Part shown: piece by piece, positions 23,545 to 31,083 of the stretch | How the letters are laid out: each line of letters opens with the position of its first letter | Position numbering within the stretch: position 1 is the first letter of the stretch | DNA from: a virus | Reading direction: 5' to 3' (one strand) | DNA: 51,689 nt | Virus record (IMG/VR): IMGVR_UViG_3300045136_000373 | Span: 1 to 51,689 of that record | The notes under the pieces: model-generated | The model's input: the letters and a program-made list of their open reading frames with translations, nothing else | Database searches by the model: none | What the model was told of the DNA's origin: nothing | Translations under genes and position numbers: made by a program

Positions 23545-24300
23545 TTATCCTACAAAAAATCTTGGGGGCAATGAAAGGTTACTGATGAGTTTTTGTTCCA
23601 GTCTTTCTACTTCAGCTTGAGCTTCATCATAGATTGATTTTCCATCAATTTGAATACCTCCGGGAAGATTTAGGTTAGTATATTTTTTCAAATTTTCTCC
23701 CCATTGTTTCTTAATAAGTGCTGTTGCATAATCTTTCAAAAATTCATCTTCCCAAATATCAGGATATTTTTCTACATCCAGTTTTTTATAACCATGAATC
23801 AAAATCCTTGGAGCAAGCCGCTGAAGATTTGCTATTCCTGTAGTGAAAACAAGTTTGTTGGTTTTTCTGTTGAATTGAAAAGAGGGAACTGGAGAAAGCC
23901 GATGACGAACCGTAGCCAGATACGACTTCAACAACTCAATATAAGATAGATTTCCTCCAACAAATCCACCAGAACCCCAAAAATCAGACATTAAAAACTG
24001 ATATGTTACATTGAATATTCCAGAACCAGAAGCTAATGAATCTTGTGAAATTGGAACAATTTCATCAACAGCAAAAAATTCATCGGGAAGTTCAATGTAA
24101 TTATTTGTAACATCTTGATTTTCAATAAGATGTATATAATAAATTTCTTCACTTCCATCAAAATGATAATCAAAATATTTTGTTAACGCATCATCAATTC
24201 TGTCTTCTATTTGTTCAGGAGCAACCTCAATTTGAATAACAGGAAACCCAAGTCTTCTTAAACAATAATTTTTGAATTCTTCTCTATTCTGGATTGGCAT
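23545..24300 (-). CDS. 13: Neck protein gp13
   Basis: 251 residues (T4 gp13 309). N-terminal EEFKNYCLRRLGFPVIQIEV, then IDDALTKYFDYHFDGSEEIY, an ELPDEF turn, and PRILIHGYKKLD..PDIWEDEFLKDYATALIKKQWGEN, the common neck-protein core. First gene of the 13-14-15-fibre run; upstream is a CTAAATAG late-like motif at 24318-24325. Confidence 0.93.
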   Translation of the reverse strand: MPIQNREEFKNYCLRRLGFPVIQIEVAPEQIEDRIDDALTKYFDYHFDGSEEIYYIHLIENQDVTNNYIELPDEFFAVDEIVPISQDSLASGSGIFNVTYQFLMSDFWGSGGFVGGNLSYIELLKSYLATVRHRLSPVPSFQFNRKTNKLVFTTGIANLQRLAPRILIHGYKKLDVEKYPDIWEDEFLKDYATALIKKQWGENLKKYTNLNLPGGIQIDGKSIYDEAQAEVERLEQKLISNLSLPPRFFVG

Positions 24301-24353
24301 ATTTTTTCTCTTATCAACTATTTAGGAAAAAGAGTAGACTATGGCCATTATAT

Positions 24354-24373
24354 ATTCTAAGTTTTCTTAGAAT
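24354..24373. repeat. 8-bp hairpin
   Basis: ATTCTAAG/CTTAGAAT with a TTTT loop. On the plus strand a run of eight T follows 14 nt later. No plus transcript is expected to reach it, so its role is unclear. Confidence 0.6.
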
Positions 24374-24482
24374 TTAGGCTTTTAGGTTTTTTTTAGGAAT
24401 CAGGTAGGATAACGAGGTAGGATAAACGGGAATGATGATGATGATTGAAAGGATTATTACCATCATCCATTCCCTCAGACTC

Positions 24483-24512
24483 ATTATAGGCACCTAAAAA
24501 GCTAAATGTCAA
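24483..24512 (-). promoter_or_regulatory. Strong sigma70 promoter, minus strand
   Basis: Perfect -35 TTGACA (24507-24512) and perfect -10 TATAAT (24483-24488) with an 18-nt spacer. It points at the gp13 gene about 180 nt away across repeats. Its product may be an untranslated RNA or the early leader of gp13. Confidence 0.75.
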
Positions 24513-24695
24513 GTGGTTTACCAGAATTATTTTTCCTTTGTTTTCAACAAGATACAAACTTTTTTCGGAAAGACACTTGACAAACTTTGACTACAGTTGT
24601 AGTAATTGAACAGTTTTGACTGCTTATTGCTAAAAATAAAAAATAATAGAACAAGGAAAAGAAATCTGATATTCTAGAATTGAAGGTATGAATTT

Positions 24696-24947
24696 ATGCA
24701 AAATATCATTTTCAACAAATCATTTGATGAATTAGATAAGGAATCATTCTTTGAAATTATTGAGAAAATATCTACGTCTTTTAATTTATCCTATATAGAT
24801 TCTGTGTTATATTTTTGTGAAAAAATGGACGTTGAAATTGATGACCCTTCTATCATAAAGTTGATTTGTCCGGCTTTACGGAGTAAACTAGAAGAAGATG
24901 CAATTCGTTTACATTTAATCAAAAAAAGAAAGAAAACACTACAATGA
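24696..24947 (+). CDS. 33: Late transcription co-activator, gp33-like
   Basis: 83 residues. The segment LSYIDSVLYFCEKMDVEIDD, then IIKLICPALRSKLEEDAIRL and HLIKKRK, follows the pattern of gp33-like late co-activators in T4-like phages. Position is right: T4 has 33 just before 59 and 32. Family knowledge: gp33 bridges RNA polymerase and the gp45 clamp to fire late promoters. Overlaps gp59 by 4 nt (ATGA). Confidence 0.72.
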   Translation: MQNIIFNKSFDELDKESFFEIIEKISTSFNLSYIDSVLYFCEKMDVEIDDPSIIKLICPALRSKLEEDAIRLHLIKKRKKTLQ

Positions 24948-25585
24948 ATGGATTTGAAGTTTACAGAGAATATATTGCAATAAAACTACATTTCACGAAT
25001 GATTACTATGATTATTTCAAAGTTGGGGGACGTACTACAGCTAATATTCATTCATATAATAAAAGAAAAGATCAATATTTTTTTGACTACCTAGCAAAAA
25101 ATGGTGGGGATGAATCAGACATCAAAATGAAATTGGTATTGTATTTTCTCAATGAACGTCATATGTATATTAAAGAAATTGTAGAAGAATATCGCAAACG
25201 GCCAAACTATTTTTTACAATGGTTAGGATTCATTGAGGGGTTTCCATACACTGCTATCAAACAATTTGGTGAAATTCGCGACGGATTCATTAAAGCTAAA
25301 TCCTCCACAATTTCTACACAAAATATAGATGTTTTCCATTCTCCTATAATTTTTGAAAAATATCTTGAAAAAGAAATCTATGCAGAGTCATTTATCTTGT
25401 TTGATTCATTTTTCAAAATTTCTAAGTTATTGAAACACAATCTCTTATGGAAAGAAGAATCTAAGATCTTAAAAAAATATTTTCCTTTTGTTCAGAAATA
25501 TATACAACCACATTTCAATGAACAAACTAAACAACAAATTCTTTCAACTTTTACACTATTCAAAGGAGAAACTACATATGTTTGA
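24944..25585 (+). CDS. 59: Helicase loader gp59
   Basis: 213 residues (T4 gp59 217). N-terminal GFEVYREYIAIKLHFTNDYY, then KRKDQYFFDYLAKN, NYFLQWLGFIE and SFILFDSFFKISKLL follow gp59. Family knowledge: loads gp41 helicase onto gp32-coated forks. Gene order 33-59-(two small)-32 resembles T4. Confidence 0.9.
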   Translation: MNGFEVYREYIAIKLHFTNDYYDYFKVGGRTTANIHSYNKRKDQYFFDYLAKNGGDESDIKMKLVLYFLNERHMYIKEIVEEYRKRPNYFLQWLGFIEGFPYTAIKQFGEIRDGFIKAKSSTISTQNIDVFHSPIIFEKYLEKEIYAESFILFDSFFKISKLLKHNLLWKEESKILKKYFPFVQKYIQPHFNEQTKQQILSTFTLFKGETTYV

Positions 25586-25856
25586 AGACGACGAAATTGA
25601 AGATTTTGACCAATTTGAAGAAGATGAACTGGAATTTTTTGATAAAAATGAAGATAATGAAGAAGCCGATGATGGCGATGGTGATGAAGAAGAAGAAGAT
25701 GTTTCAGAAAAAACAATAGACGAAATTGTTTCTGAAATTATCATCAACATTGAATTGCTTGAAGCGATTTTGTTGGATGTTATGGAAACAAATGAAAAAT
25801 TAAGAAAAGAACTAGAAAAATACAGAGGAGATCAGAATAGCAATGACCCGGACTGA
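25578..25856 (+). CDS. Small acidic protein
   Basis: 92 residues from ATG 25578 (AAAGGAG 9 nt upstream, 8-nt overlap with gp59); a longer in-frame start upstream is not needed. The first half is nearly all Asp and Glu (MFEDDEIEDFDQFEEDELEF). The C-terminal helix EIIINIELLEAILLDVMETN with KLRKELEKY looks coiled-coil. It may mimic DNA or bind basic partners near gp59 and gp32. No family recognised. Confidence 0.7.
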   Translation: MFEDDEIEDFDQFEEDELEFFDKNEDNEEADDGDGDEEEEDVSEKTIDEIVSEIIINIELLEAILLDVMETNEKLRKELEKYRGDQNSNDPD

Positions 25857-26103
25857 GGTAGAGTCTAAATTGTTGAAATTAAAGGAACTTTCTGAAACAT
25901 ATAGATCATTGAAGAAAGATCCAGAAAATTATCTTACAAAAGTTGATCTCATTTTCAGCCGTTTTGAACGCGAAAGTCCCTATTGGTTTTATACTAATAA
26001 TGAAATCAAACCAAAATACTTGAATATTGTGCTGACATTTTTGACGTCTATTGACTACTTTATCTTGAAAATACAAAAGAAATTTGAAGAGAATGCTAAA
26101 TAG
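25843..26103 (+). CDS. Small helical protein
   Basis: 86 residues, overlapping the acidic gene by 14 nt. Helical throughout: VESKLLKLKELSETYRSLKK, then SRFERESPYWFYTNNEIKP and NIVLTFLTSIDYFILKIQKK. The position matches small genes near 32 in T4, but no similarity to DsbA is visible. Function unknown. Confidence 0.65.
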   Translation: MTRTEVESKLLKLKELSETYRSLKKDPENYLTKVDLIFSRFERESPYWFYTNNEIKPKYLNIVLTFLTSIDYFILKIQKKFEENAK

Positions 26104-26112
26104 TAGTATACT
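26084..26112 (+). promoter_or_regulatory. Promoter for gp32
   Basis: TTGAAG (26084-26089), N17, TATACT (26107-26112). A late-like CTAAATAG overlaps the spacer (26096-26103), so early and late use are both possible. The 55-nt leader has two CTGGATAG copies 17 nt apart and an AAGGAG ribosome site, and may be a gp32 autoregulatory site as in T4. Confidence 0.55.
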
Positions 26113-26167
26113 AGACGTTAGGCTGGATAGCGCAACAGTCTGGATAGAATAAAATAAGGAGAATAAA

Positions 26168-27139
26168 ATGCCCCTTTCATATAAAGATCTCAAGAATAAT
26201 TTCAAGAAAAATCAAGAAGCCCTTCTTGATGAACTTTCCAAAATGAAAAAGAAGTATAATGATGATCGCTTTTGGAAGGTAACTGTTGATGAACGAACAG
26301 GAAATGGATCAGCAATTATCCGATTTCTTCCCTCCCGTTTTAACGAAATTCCCTTTGTAACATATTACGAATATGCATTCAAAGGCCCAACAGATTTGTG
26401 GTATATTGAGAAGTCACTTCGTAGTTTGAATAAGCCCGATCCACTAGGAGAACTTAATTCAAAGCTTTGGGCAACAGGCATTGAAGCCAATCGTGATATT
26501 GTCCGTAAGCGTAAGCAAAAGCAGGTATTTATCAGCAACATTTATGTTGTCAAAGATCCTAAACACCCTGAAAATGAAGGTAAGGTTTTTCTTTTCAAAT
26601 TTGGCAAAAAAATTATGGAAAAAATTCAAGATGCATATTCACCTGAATTTGAAGATCAGCCAAAGATTGATGCGTTTGATATGTGGCAAGGTGCCAATTT
26701 CTTGCTTCGTGTAAAGAAAGGTGAAGGTGGATTTCCAAATTATGACAGTTCTTCCTTTGATACTCCTTCTCCTCTTCTTGGTGGTGATGACAAAAAGTTA
26801 GAAGAAATTTTCAACCAAACCTATGATTTGAATGAGTTTATTGCACCAGAAACTTTCAAGACCTATGAGGAACTAAAAGCACGTCTGGAACAGGTTTTGG
26901 GCGAGAAGTTGGATGATTTATCACCAGTAAAGAAAGAAACAACAAAAAATGTTTCCGCAAAACCAAAGGCTACTTCTAAAAAGGAATCTGTTGCAGATGA
27001 AGATGTGCCTTGGGTATTAGATGAAAAAGATGAAATTGAAGAAGAGGAAGATAATGTTGTAGCAGAAAATGATGATGAAGATGATAAAGAAGAAGAATTT
27101 CTTTCTAAATTAAAACAATTAGTGAATGAAGATGAGTAG
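26168..27139 (+). CDS. 32: Single-stranded DNA-binding protein gp32, zinc-less
   Basis: 323 residues (T4 gp32 301). OB-core matches: GNGSAIIRFLPSRFNEIPFV, WYIEKS, RKRKQKQVFISNIYVVKDPK, ENEGKVFLFKFGKKIMEKI and W-QGANFLLRVKKGEGGFPNYDSS. The C-terminus from about 270 is acidic, as needed for partner binding. The protein contains no Cys, so the T4 zinc site (His and three Cys in the WYIE..CPVC region) is gone and that stretch reads SLRSLNKPDPLGELNSKLW. Terminator at 27159 follows. Confidence 0.94.
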   Translation: MPLSYKDLKNNFKKNQEALLDELSKMKKKYNDDRFWKVTVDERTGNGSAIIRFLPSRFNEIPFVTYYEYAFKGPTDLWYIEKSLRSLNKPDPLGELNSKLWATGIEANRDIVRKRKQKQVFISNIYVVKDPKHPENEGKVFLFKFGKKIMEKIQDAYSPEFEDQPKIDAFDMWQGANFLLRVKKGEGGFPNYDSSSFDTPSPLLGGDDKKLEEIFNQTYDLNEFIAPETFKTYEELKARLEQVLGEKLDDLSPVKKETTKNVSAKPKATSKKESVADEDVPWVLDEKDEIEEEEDNVVAENDDEDDKEEEFLSKLKQLVNEDE

Positions 27140-27158
27140 TTGAATGTCTATGTGTATA

Positions 27159-27192
27159 GGGGGGAGGCGGTTTCTCCCCCCCCCAATTTTTT
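27159..27192 (+). terminator. Rho-independent terminator after gp32
   Basis: GGGGGGAG (27159-27166), 7-nt loop, CTCCCCCC (27174-27181), then more C and TTTTTT (27187-27192). Ends the 33-59-32 unit, much as T4 has a terminator after gene 32. Confidence 0.85.
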
Positions 27193-27210
27193 CAGAAAGG
27201 GTTTAATTAT

Positions 27211-27636
27211 ATGTTTATAGATAATTTCTTAAGTAAAATAATAGAAAGAGAAATTCACCTTGAAGACAAAATATCTGCATTGAATCGCCTTATGAGCATT
27301 TTATTGGGAGCATTTTTCTTGATTGTTGTTGGATTATCATTTTTGATTTCATTGAAATTTTATGAAACAAATCCAATAATGTTTGGAATTGCCGTCATTT
27401 TTTTTATTGGTTGTGTGTTGTATTTTTTGAAGTATGTGGAGTTTTTTCATATATTTACGGTTCGTGGACTGTTCATCATTTCTAATTTTATCGTATTTTT
27501 TAAAAAACTTCCACTACACGAAAGAATCCAATTTTATTCTTTATTTCCAACAACTTACAGGCAAATATTATTTGAAATGACTGAAGAAAATGAATTGGAT
27601 CTCGTTACATTAATGCCAATTGTCAAAGGAGACTAA
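27211..27636 (+). CDS. Two-helix membrane protein
   Basis: 141 residues. Hydrophobic segments at about 28-50 (LMSILLGAFFLIVVGLSFLI) and 56-75 (IMFGIAVIFFIGCVLYFL), possibly a third near 84-98. The rest is polar. First gene after the gp32 terminator and start of a run of membrane proteins. Family unknown; a lysis or envelope role is possible. Confidence 0.65.
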   Translation: MFIDNFLSKIIEREIHLEDKISALNRLMSILLGAFFLIVVGLSFLISLKFYETNPIMFGIAVIFFIGCVLYFLKYVEFFHIFTVRGLFIISNFIVFFKKLPLHERIQFYSLFPTTYRQILFEMTEENELDLVTLMPIVKGD

Positions 27637-27638
27637 AT

Positions 27639-27908
27639 ATGATTGGAATGACCAAAGTAGATTATCAAGAATTTTTGATTCAGGAACGAGAGCTGATTAT
27701 TGAGATTCAATATTCTTTAAGGGAGCCTGTAATTGATAGAGAAAAGATTAGTCTAATGTTAGCACATTTGTGGAAACTTAATGAACGGCGGGCTAATAGA
27801 TTGAAAATTCCGGTTCCTCCGCATAAAGATTTAGTGAAAAGAAAAAATGAAATCATTGAACTAGAGCGGATGTATTCAATGGATGAACCACAAAATGGAC
27901 AGAGTTGA
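27639..27908 (+). CDS. Small helical protein
   Basis: 89 residues, starting 2 nt after the preceding stop. Helical: DYQEFLIQERELIIEIQYSL, then REKISLMLAHLWKLNERRAN and VPPHKDLVKRKNEIIELERM. No family recognised. Co-translated with the membrane gene before it and the thioredoxin-fold gene after it. Confidence 0.65.
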   Translation: MIGMTKVDYQEFLIQERELIIEIQYSLREPVIDREKISLMLAHLWKLNERRANRLKIPVPPHKDLVKRKNEIIELERMYSMDEPQNGQS

Positions 27909-28152
27909 ATATAATGACATAATTCAAAAATCCAAAGACATTATTGTCGTTTTTGCATTAAACGACAAATTGAAATTGCGTGTGTTGAATATGTTGAAAG
28001 AACGGCGGTTTTTGTTGTTGGATTATGATGAAAATAAGAACCTTGCTATTTCTTTGAATATTCGGAAATTGCCAACGGTTTTTGTCTATAAGAATGGCGA
28101 GTTAGTAAAAATTTTGAATCTTCCTTTTACAGAAAAAGATCTGGATGTATAG
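27883..28152 (+). CDS. Thioredoxin-fold protein lacking active-site Cys
   Basis: 89 residues (85 from ATG 27895). The order beta-alpha-beta with VVFALNDKLKLRVLNML, LLLDYDENKNLAISLNIRKL and PTVFVYKNGELVKI (cis-Pro turn) is a thioredoxin fold. Where WCxxC should be there is FALNDKL and the protein has no Cys, so it cannot be a redox enzyme. It may bind a partner, perhaps DNA polymerase or membrane proteins; unknown. Confidence 0.65.
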   Translation: MNHKMDRVEYNDIIQKSKDIIVVFALNDKLKLRVLNMLKERRFLLLDYDENKNLAISLNIRKLPTVFVYKNGELVKILNLPFTEKDLDV

Positions 28153-28154
28153 GT

Positions 28155-28883
28155 ATGGATTGGACATATAAACTCAGAAATCTTTCTGTTGTTTGTTTCT
28201 TTTTTGTTTTATCTTATGCCGTTCTTGATTTTCATTTTTACACAAAAAAGAAAATTGACAATATAGAAAAACGAGTTGATACTACTATTGAATATGTTCA
28301 ACAAAAAACAGATTCTATTGAAAACGAAACTTTTACTTTTTTGAATAATATTACAGCCTTATTGGATAATCGTTTGCAAAGTATTGAAAGAAATACATTT
28401 ACTAGAATTGATGTATTGAACACTGAAATTTCTTCGTTGAACAAGGCGGTTCAAGAATCATTGATTGAAGTAAATCAAACTAATGCCGAAAGCCGAAAAA
28501 CATTAATGGCTATTAATGAATACATGGATTGCGAAAACAATTCATTTTGCTGGCCGAATTTGATTCAGGATACAATGATTTCGGTGAGAAATTCTGCACA
28601 AGACACCAATAAAACTATGTTGACCTTGAATGAATCGGTGCCAAAATTGATACAAAATACTGAAAATATTACAGAAAATTTTGCCAAAATTACTAAAGAA
28701 ATTGAATTGGCAACACCAGAATTTACAAGAAATATCAATAACATTTCGGCAAATATTGATCGCATCACCAAACCAAAGTGGTATGATAGATTATTTGGAT
28801 ATGCAGTTAATGCGTTTAGAATATACTTTTTCGTAAATCAAGCTGGTTCGCCCGGCGGGAAAATAGGAACAGGAACAGAATAA
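28155..28883 (+). CDS. Membrane-anchored coiled-coil protein
   Basis: 242 residues. One N-terminal membrane segment (about 10-27, VVCFFFVLSYAVLDFHFY), then 150 residues of heptad-rich helix with many Asn/Thr/Glu. A central Cys pair (CENNSFCW) may form a disulfide. A C-terminal amphipathic region WYDRLFGYAVNAFRIYFFVN precedes a Gly-rich tail. The layout resembles envelope-spanning proteins such as spanins but lacks a lipobox. Function unknown. Confidence 0.65.
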   Translation: MDWTYKLRNLSVVCFFFVLSYAVLDFHFYTKKKIDNIEKRVDTTIEYVQQKTDSIENETFTFLNNITALLDNRLQSIERNTFTRIDVLNTEISSLNKAVQESLIEVNQTNAESRKTLMAINEYMDCENNSFCWPNLIQDTMISVRNSAQDTNKTMLTLNESVPKLIQNTENITENFAKITKEIELATPEFTRNINNISANIDRITKPKWYDRLFGYAVNAFRIYFFVNQAGSPGGKIGTGTE

Positions 28884-28895
28884 AAGGAGACTAAT

Positions 28896-29285
28896 ATGAA
28901 ATCACTAATGACATCAATGCTTTTGCGTGTATTTTCATTTTTGAAGGGGTTACTTCCCGTAGTTGAACGGGTGGCCCCATATGTCAATATGGTATACCCA
29001 ATTGTTGTTGAAATTTCAAAATTAACACCAACAAAAACAGACGACAATATCATCAAAGCTTATGAGAAATTTAAAGTAGAACTTAATATTTCTCAATTGA
29101 CAGCAATGCAAACTCCAGAAGAAAAGTCGTTATTTTTGAGAGATTTGGCTAGAAAAATTCTTCGGGTCAAATTTGGTGTTGATGAACAAAAGGTTGCAGA
29201 TTCGTTGCTAAATGCAGCAATTGAGTTGGCTTATAATAAATACAAGCTGGAAGAAACAGATCAACAAACTGTGCAAACGGAGTAA
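28896..29285 (+). CDS. Holin-like helical protein
   Basis: 129 residues. N-terminal hydrophobic stretch (MKSLMTSMLLRVFSFLKGLL, VAPYVNMVYPIVVEIS) followed by a helical soluble region ending AAIELAYNKYKLEETDQQ. Some phage LLH-type holins share this end pattern, by recollection. AAAGGAG lies 8 nt upstream. Next to a one-span membrane gene, so a holin pair is possible. Confidence 0.5.
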   Translation: MKSLMTSMLLRVFSFLKGLLPVVERVAPYVNMVYPIVVEISKLTPTKTDDNIIKAYEKFKVELNISQLTAMQTPEEKSLFLRDLARKILRVKFGVDEQKVADSLLNAAIELAYNKYKLEETDQQTVQTE

Positions 29286-29287
29286 TA

Positions 29288-29530
29288 TTGCAAAAAAGAG
29301 AATTCAGACCAAAATATATGCGGCGTTGGTATGAATTTTTGCGCTCATTTGAAACTGATGGTGGAATCATTTTCACCTTTGTATTCTTGTTGATTTTGTT
29401 CATAGTATTGAACAAATTTCTCAATTTTGACATCAAAGGTGAATTGACTGCCCAAATTTTGGCAGGTTTGTTGACATTTTTGCGTCTTGGCAATAGAAAT
29501 AAAAACAATGACAATAAAGGAGATTCTTGA
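29288..29530 (+). CDS. One-span membrane protein, holin-like
   Basis: 80 residues from TTG 29288, chosen because GGAG lies 5 nt upstream inside the previous gene's end; ATG 29318 is an alternative with no such site. A single membrane span (GGIIFTFVFLLILFIVLNKF) is flanked by basic termini (KYMRRWYEF, RLGNRNKNN). The size and charge fit small holins or antiholins. Confidence 0.55.
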   Translation: MQKREFRPKYMRRWYEFLRSFETDGGIIFTFVFLLILFIVLNKFLNFDIKGELTAQILAGLLTFLRLGNRNKNNDNKGDS

Positions 29531-30030
29531 TGACATTGCGTTATTACAAACTTGATAAGAATGCATTTGATCCTGTATATGCAACGAAAGGTTCGGCGTG
29601 TTTTGATTTGAAAGCATTTTTACCTAATGATTTTTTTGTAGATATTTACACATTAGGTAACAAAAACATCAAAGTAAAAATCAAAGAAAATCAACTTACA
29701 CTCAAACCCGGAGATAGAGCATTAATTCCAACTGGGTTAATTTTTGATATTCCAGAAGGATATTCTATTCGTTTGCATATTAGATCTTCTGTAAGTTTGA
29801 AAAAAGGATTGATGTTATGCAATTCAGAAGGTGTTATTGATTATGATTATGTAGACCCAACATATATCATGGTTGGAAATTTTTCTTCACAAGGAGTAAC
29901 TATTTACAATGGAGATAGAATTGCACAGGGGGAACTTGTAGAAATAAAGCAAGTTGCAATGGAAGAAATTCCAGAACCTCCTCAACAAAAAACAGATAGA
30001 AATGGTGGATTTGGTTCAACAGGAGTATGA
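29530..30030 (+). CDS. dut: dUTPase
   Basis: 166 residues. All five motifs: ATKGSACFDLKA, IRSSVSLKKGL, SEGVIDYDYVDP, GDRIAQGELVE and the C-terminal RNGGFGSTG. Hydrolyses dUTP to dUMP and PPi, keeping uracil out of phage DNA and feeding dTMP synthesis. ATG 29530 shares one base with the preceding stop, and AAAGGAG lies 7 nt upstream. Confidence 0.95.
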   Translation: MTLRYYKLDKNAFDPVYATKGSACFDLKAFLPNDFFVDIYTLGNKNIKVKIKENQLTLKPGDRALIPTGLIFDIPEGYSIRLHIRSSVSLKKGLMLCNSEGVIDYDYVDPTYIMVGNFSSQGVTIYNGDRIAQGELVEIKQVAMEEIPEPPQQKTDRNGGFGSTGV

Positions 30031-30033
30031 AAT

Positions 30034-31035
30034 ATGAATATTGCATTGGACTTTGATGACGTTCTTATTGTGCCTCAACTTACTGATATTGAATCTAGAA
30101 AAAATGTAAAATTGGAAAATGAACATGGTGTTGTTCCTGTTATTGCCGCAAATATGGCAACAATTGGAACACTCCGTGTAGCCAAAGTTTTGGCAAAATA
30201 CAAAATGGTTACTTGTCTTCATAAGTTTCATAATCTAAAAGACTTTTATGAATTAGAATCGTTTGATCATTATGTGTTGCCTTATGTTGCTATTTCGGCT
30301 GGAATTGATAAAGATTCAAATGATAATCTTGATAATATCATGAAAGAATTTCCACAAATTCGGTTTATTTGTTTAGATGTGGCAAATGGATATATCAAAA
30401 AATTTGTCCATCATGTTGCAAAAATCAAAGAAAAGTATCCAGATAAAATCATATTTGCTGGAAATGTAGCTACTCCCGTCGGCGGAATGGCGTTGTTAGC
30501 CGCTGGTGCTGACTATGTAAAAATTGGAATTGGTTCAGGTTCAGGTTGTCTGACTCGTGTGAAAACAGGTGTTGGGTATCCGCAATTGCAAGCAATTTTG
30601 GATTGTCATGAGAAATTTCCGGGCAAAATCATTTCTGATGGTGGTTGTAAAAATCCCGGCGATATTTGCAAAGCATTTGCTGCTGGAGCCAGTTATGTCA
30701 TGATTGGCGGTATGTTGGCGAATTATGATGAAACAGGTAATTATTTCTATGGAATGAGTTCATTTGTAGCGCAAAAGACGCACTATCAGGATGCTGAAGA
30801 TAAATTTGAGTATAGGGCATCTGAAGGTAGACATATTGTATTTCCCGGCGTTTCTCGTGGCCCATTGGAAAATGCAGTGAAAGATATCCTTGGCGGCATT
30901 AGATCGTGTCTAACTTATTGTGATTACAACAACTTAAGTGATTTCATTAAAGAAGCCGATGTTTCAAGATTTGTTCGGGTATATCCACATTCACAATATA
31001 ACAGAATTTACGAAAATCTAGATTTTGGAAAATAA
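30034..31035 (+). CDS. guaC: GMP reductase (IMPDH/GuaC family)
   Basis: 333 residues. N-terminal LDFDDVLIVPQL, then DVANGYIKKFVHHVAKIK, IFAGNVATPVGGMALLAAGA and the catalytic loop KIGIGSGSGCLTRVKTGVGYPQL with its Cys. DGGCKNPGDICKAFAAGASYVMIGG closes the barrel. The TGVGYPQ and lack of CBS domains favour GMP reductase over IMPDH. Converts GMP to IMP with NADPH. It would help rebalance host purines, here next to dUTPase. Confidence 0.88.
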   Translation: MNIALDFDDVLIVPQLTDIESRKNVKLENEHGVVPVIAANMATIGTLRVAKVLAKYKMVTCLHKFHNLKDFYELESFDHYVLPYVAISAGIDKDSNDNLDNIMKEFPQIRFICLDVANGYIKKFVHHVAKIKEKYPDKIIFAGNVATPVGGMALLAAGADYVKIGIGSGSGCLTRVKTGVGYPQLQAILDCHEKFPGKIISDGGCKNPGDICKAFAAGASYVMIGGMLANYDETGNYFYGMSSFVAQKTHYQDAEDKFEYRASEGRHIVFPGVSRGPLENAVKDILGGIRSCLTYCDYNNLSDFIKEADVSRFVRVYPHSQYNRIYENLDFGK

Positions 31036-31041
31036 GCAAGA

Positions 31042-31049
31042 AATAAATA
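31042..31049 (+). promoter_or_regulatory. T4-like late promoter, AATAAATA
   Basis: AATAAATAG after the guaC stop, followed by CTAAGGAG and then ATG 31084. It gives the virion protein its own late start. Confidence 0.6.
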
Positions 31050-31083
31050 GGTAAGAAAGAAACCTAAGGAGAAAAATAGAAAA

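Larger units (their letters stand above)
24301..24695 (+). other. Non-coding divergent region
   Basis: No sizeable gene. It holds, from left: a late-like CTAAATAG (minus, 24318-24325), a hairpin (24354-24373), two copies of AGGTAGGATAA about 14 nt apart near 24402-24425, an imperfect inverted repeat whose arms begin GGGAATGATGATG and end CATCATCCATTCCC (about 24429-24476), a strong minus-strand promoter (24483-24512), a plus TTGACA-N17-TAGTAA (24577-24605, weak -10) and an extended -10 TGATATTCT at 24667-24675 before gp33. A 25-codon minus frame with a four-His run lies just after the minus promoter and may be chance. The mix of promoters and repeats is compatible with a replication origin. 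Confidence 0.6.

Noticed and set aside
24400-24483. 25-codon minus frame with HHHH after the strong promoter
   Set aside because: Too short, ribosome site too close to the ATG, and made largely of the GATGAT repeat; left as a note only.
25492-25750. Minus-strand Ser- and His-rich frames
   Set aside because: Antisense of the Asp/Glu-rich small acidic protein.
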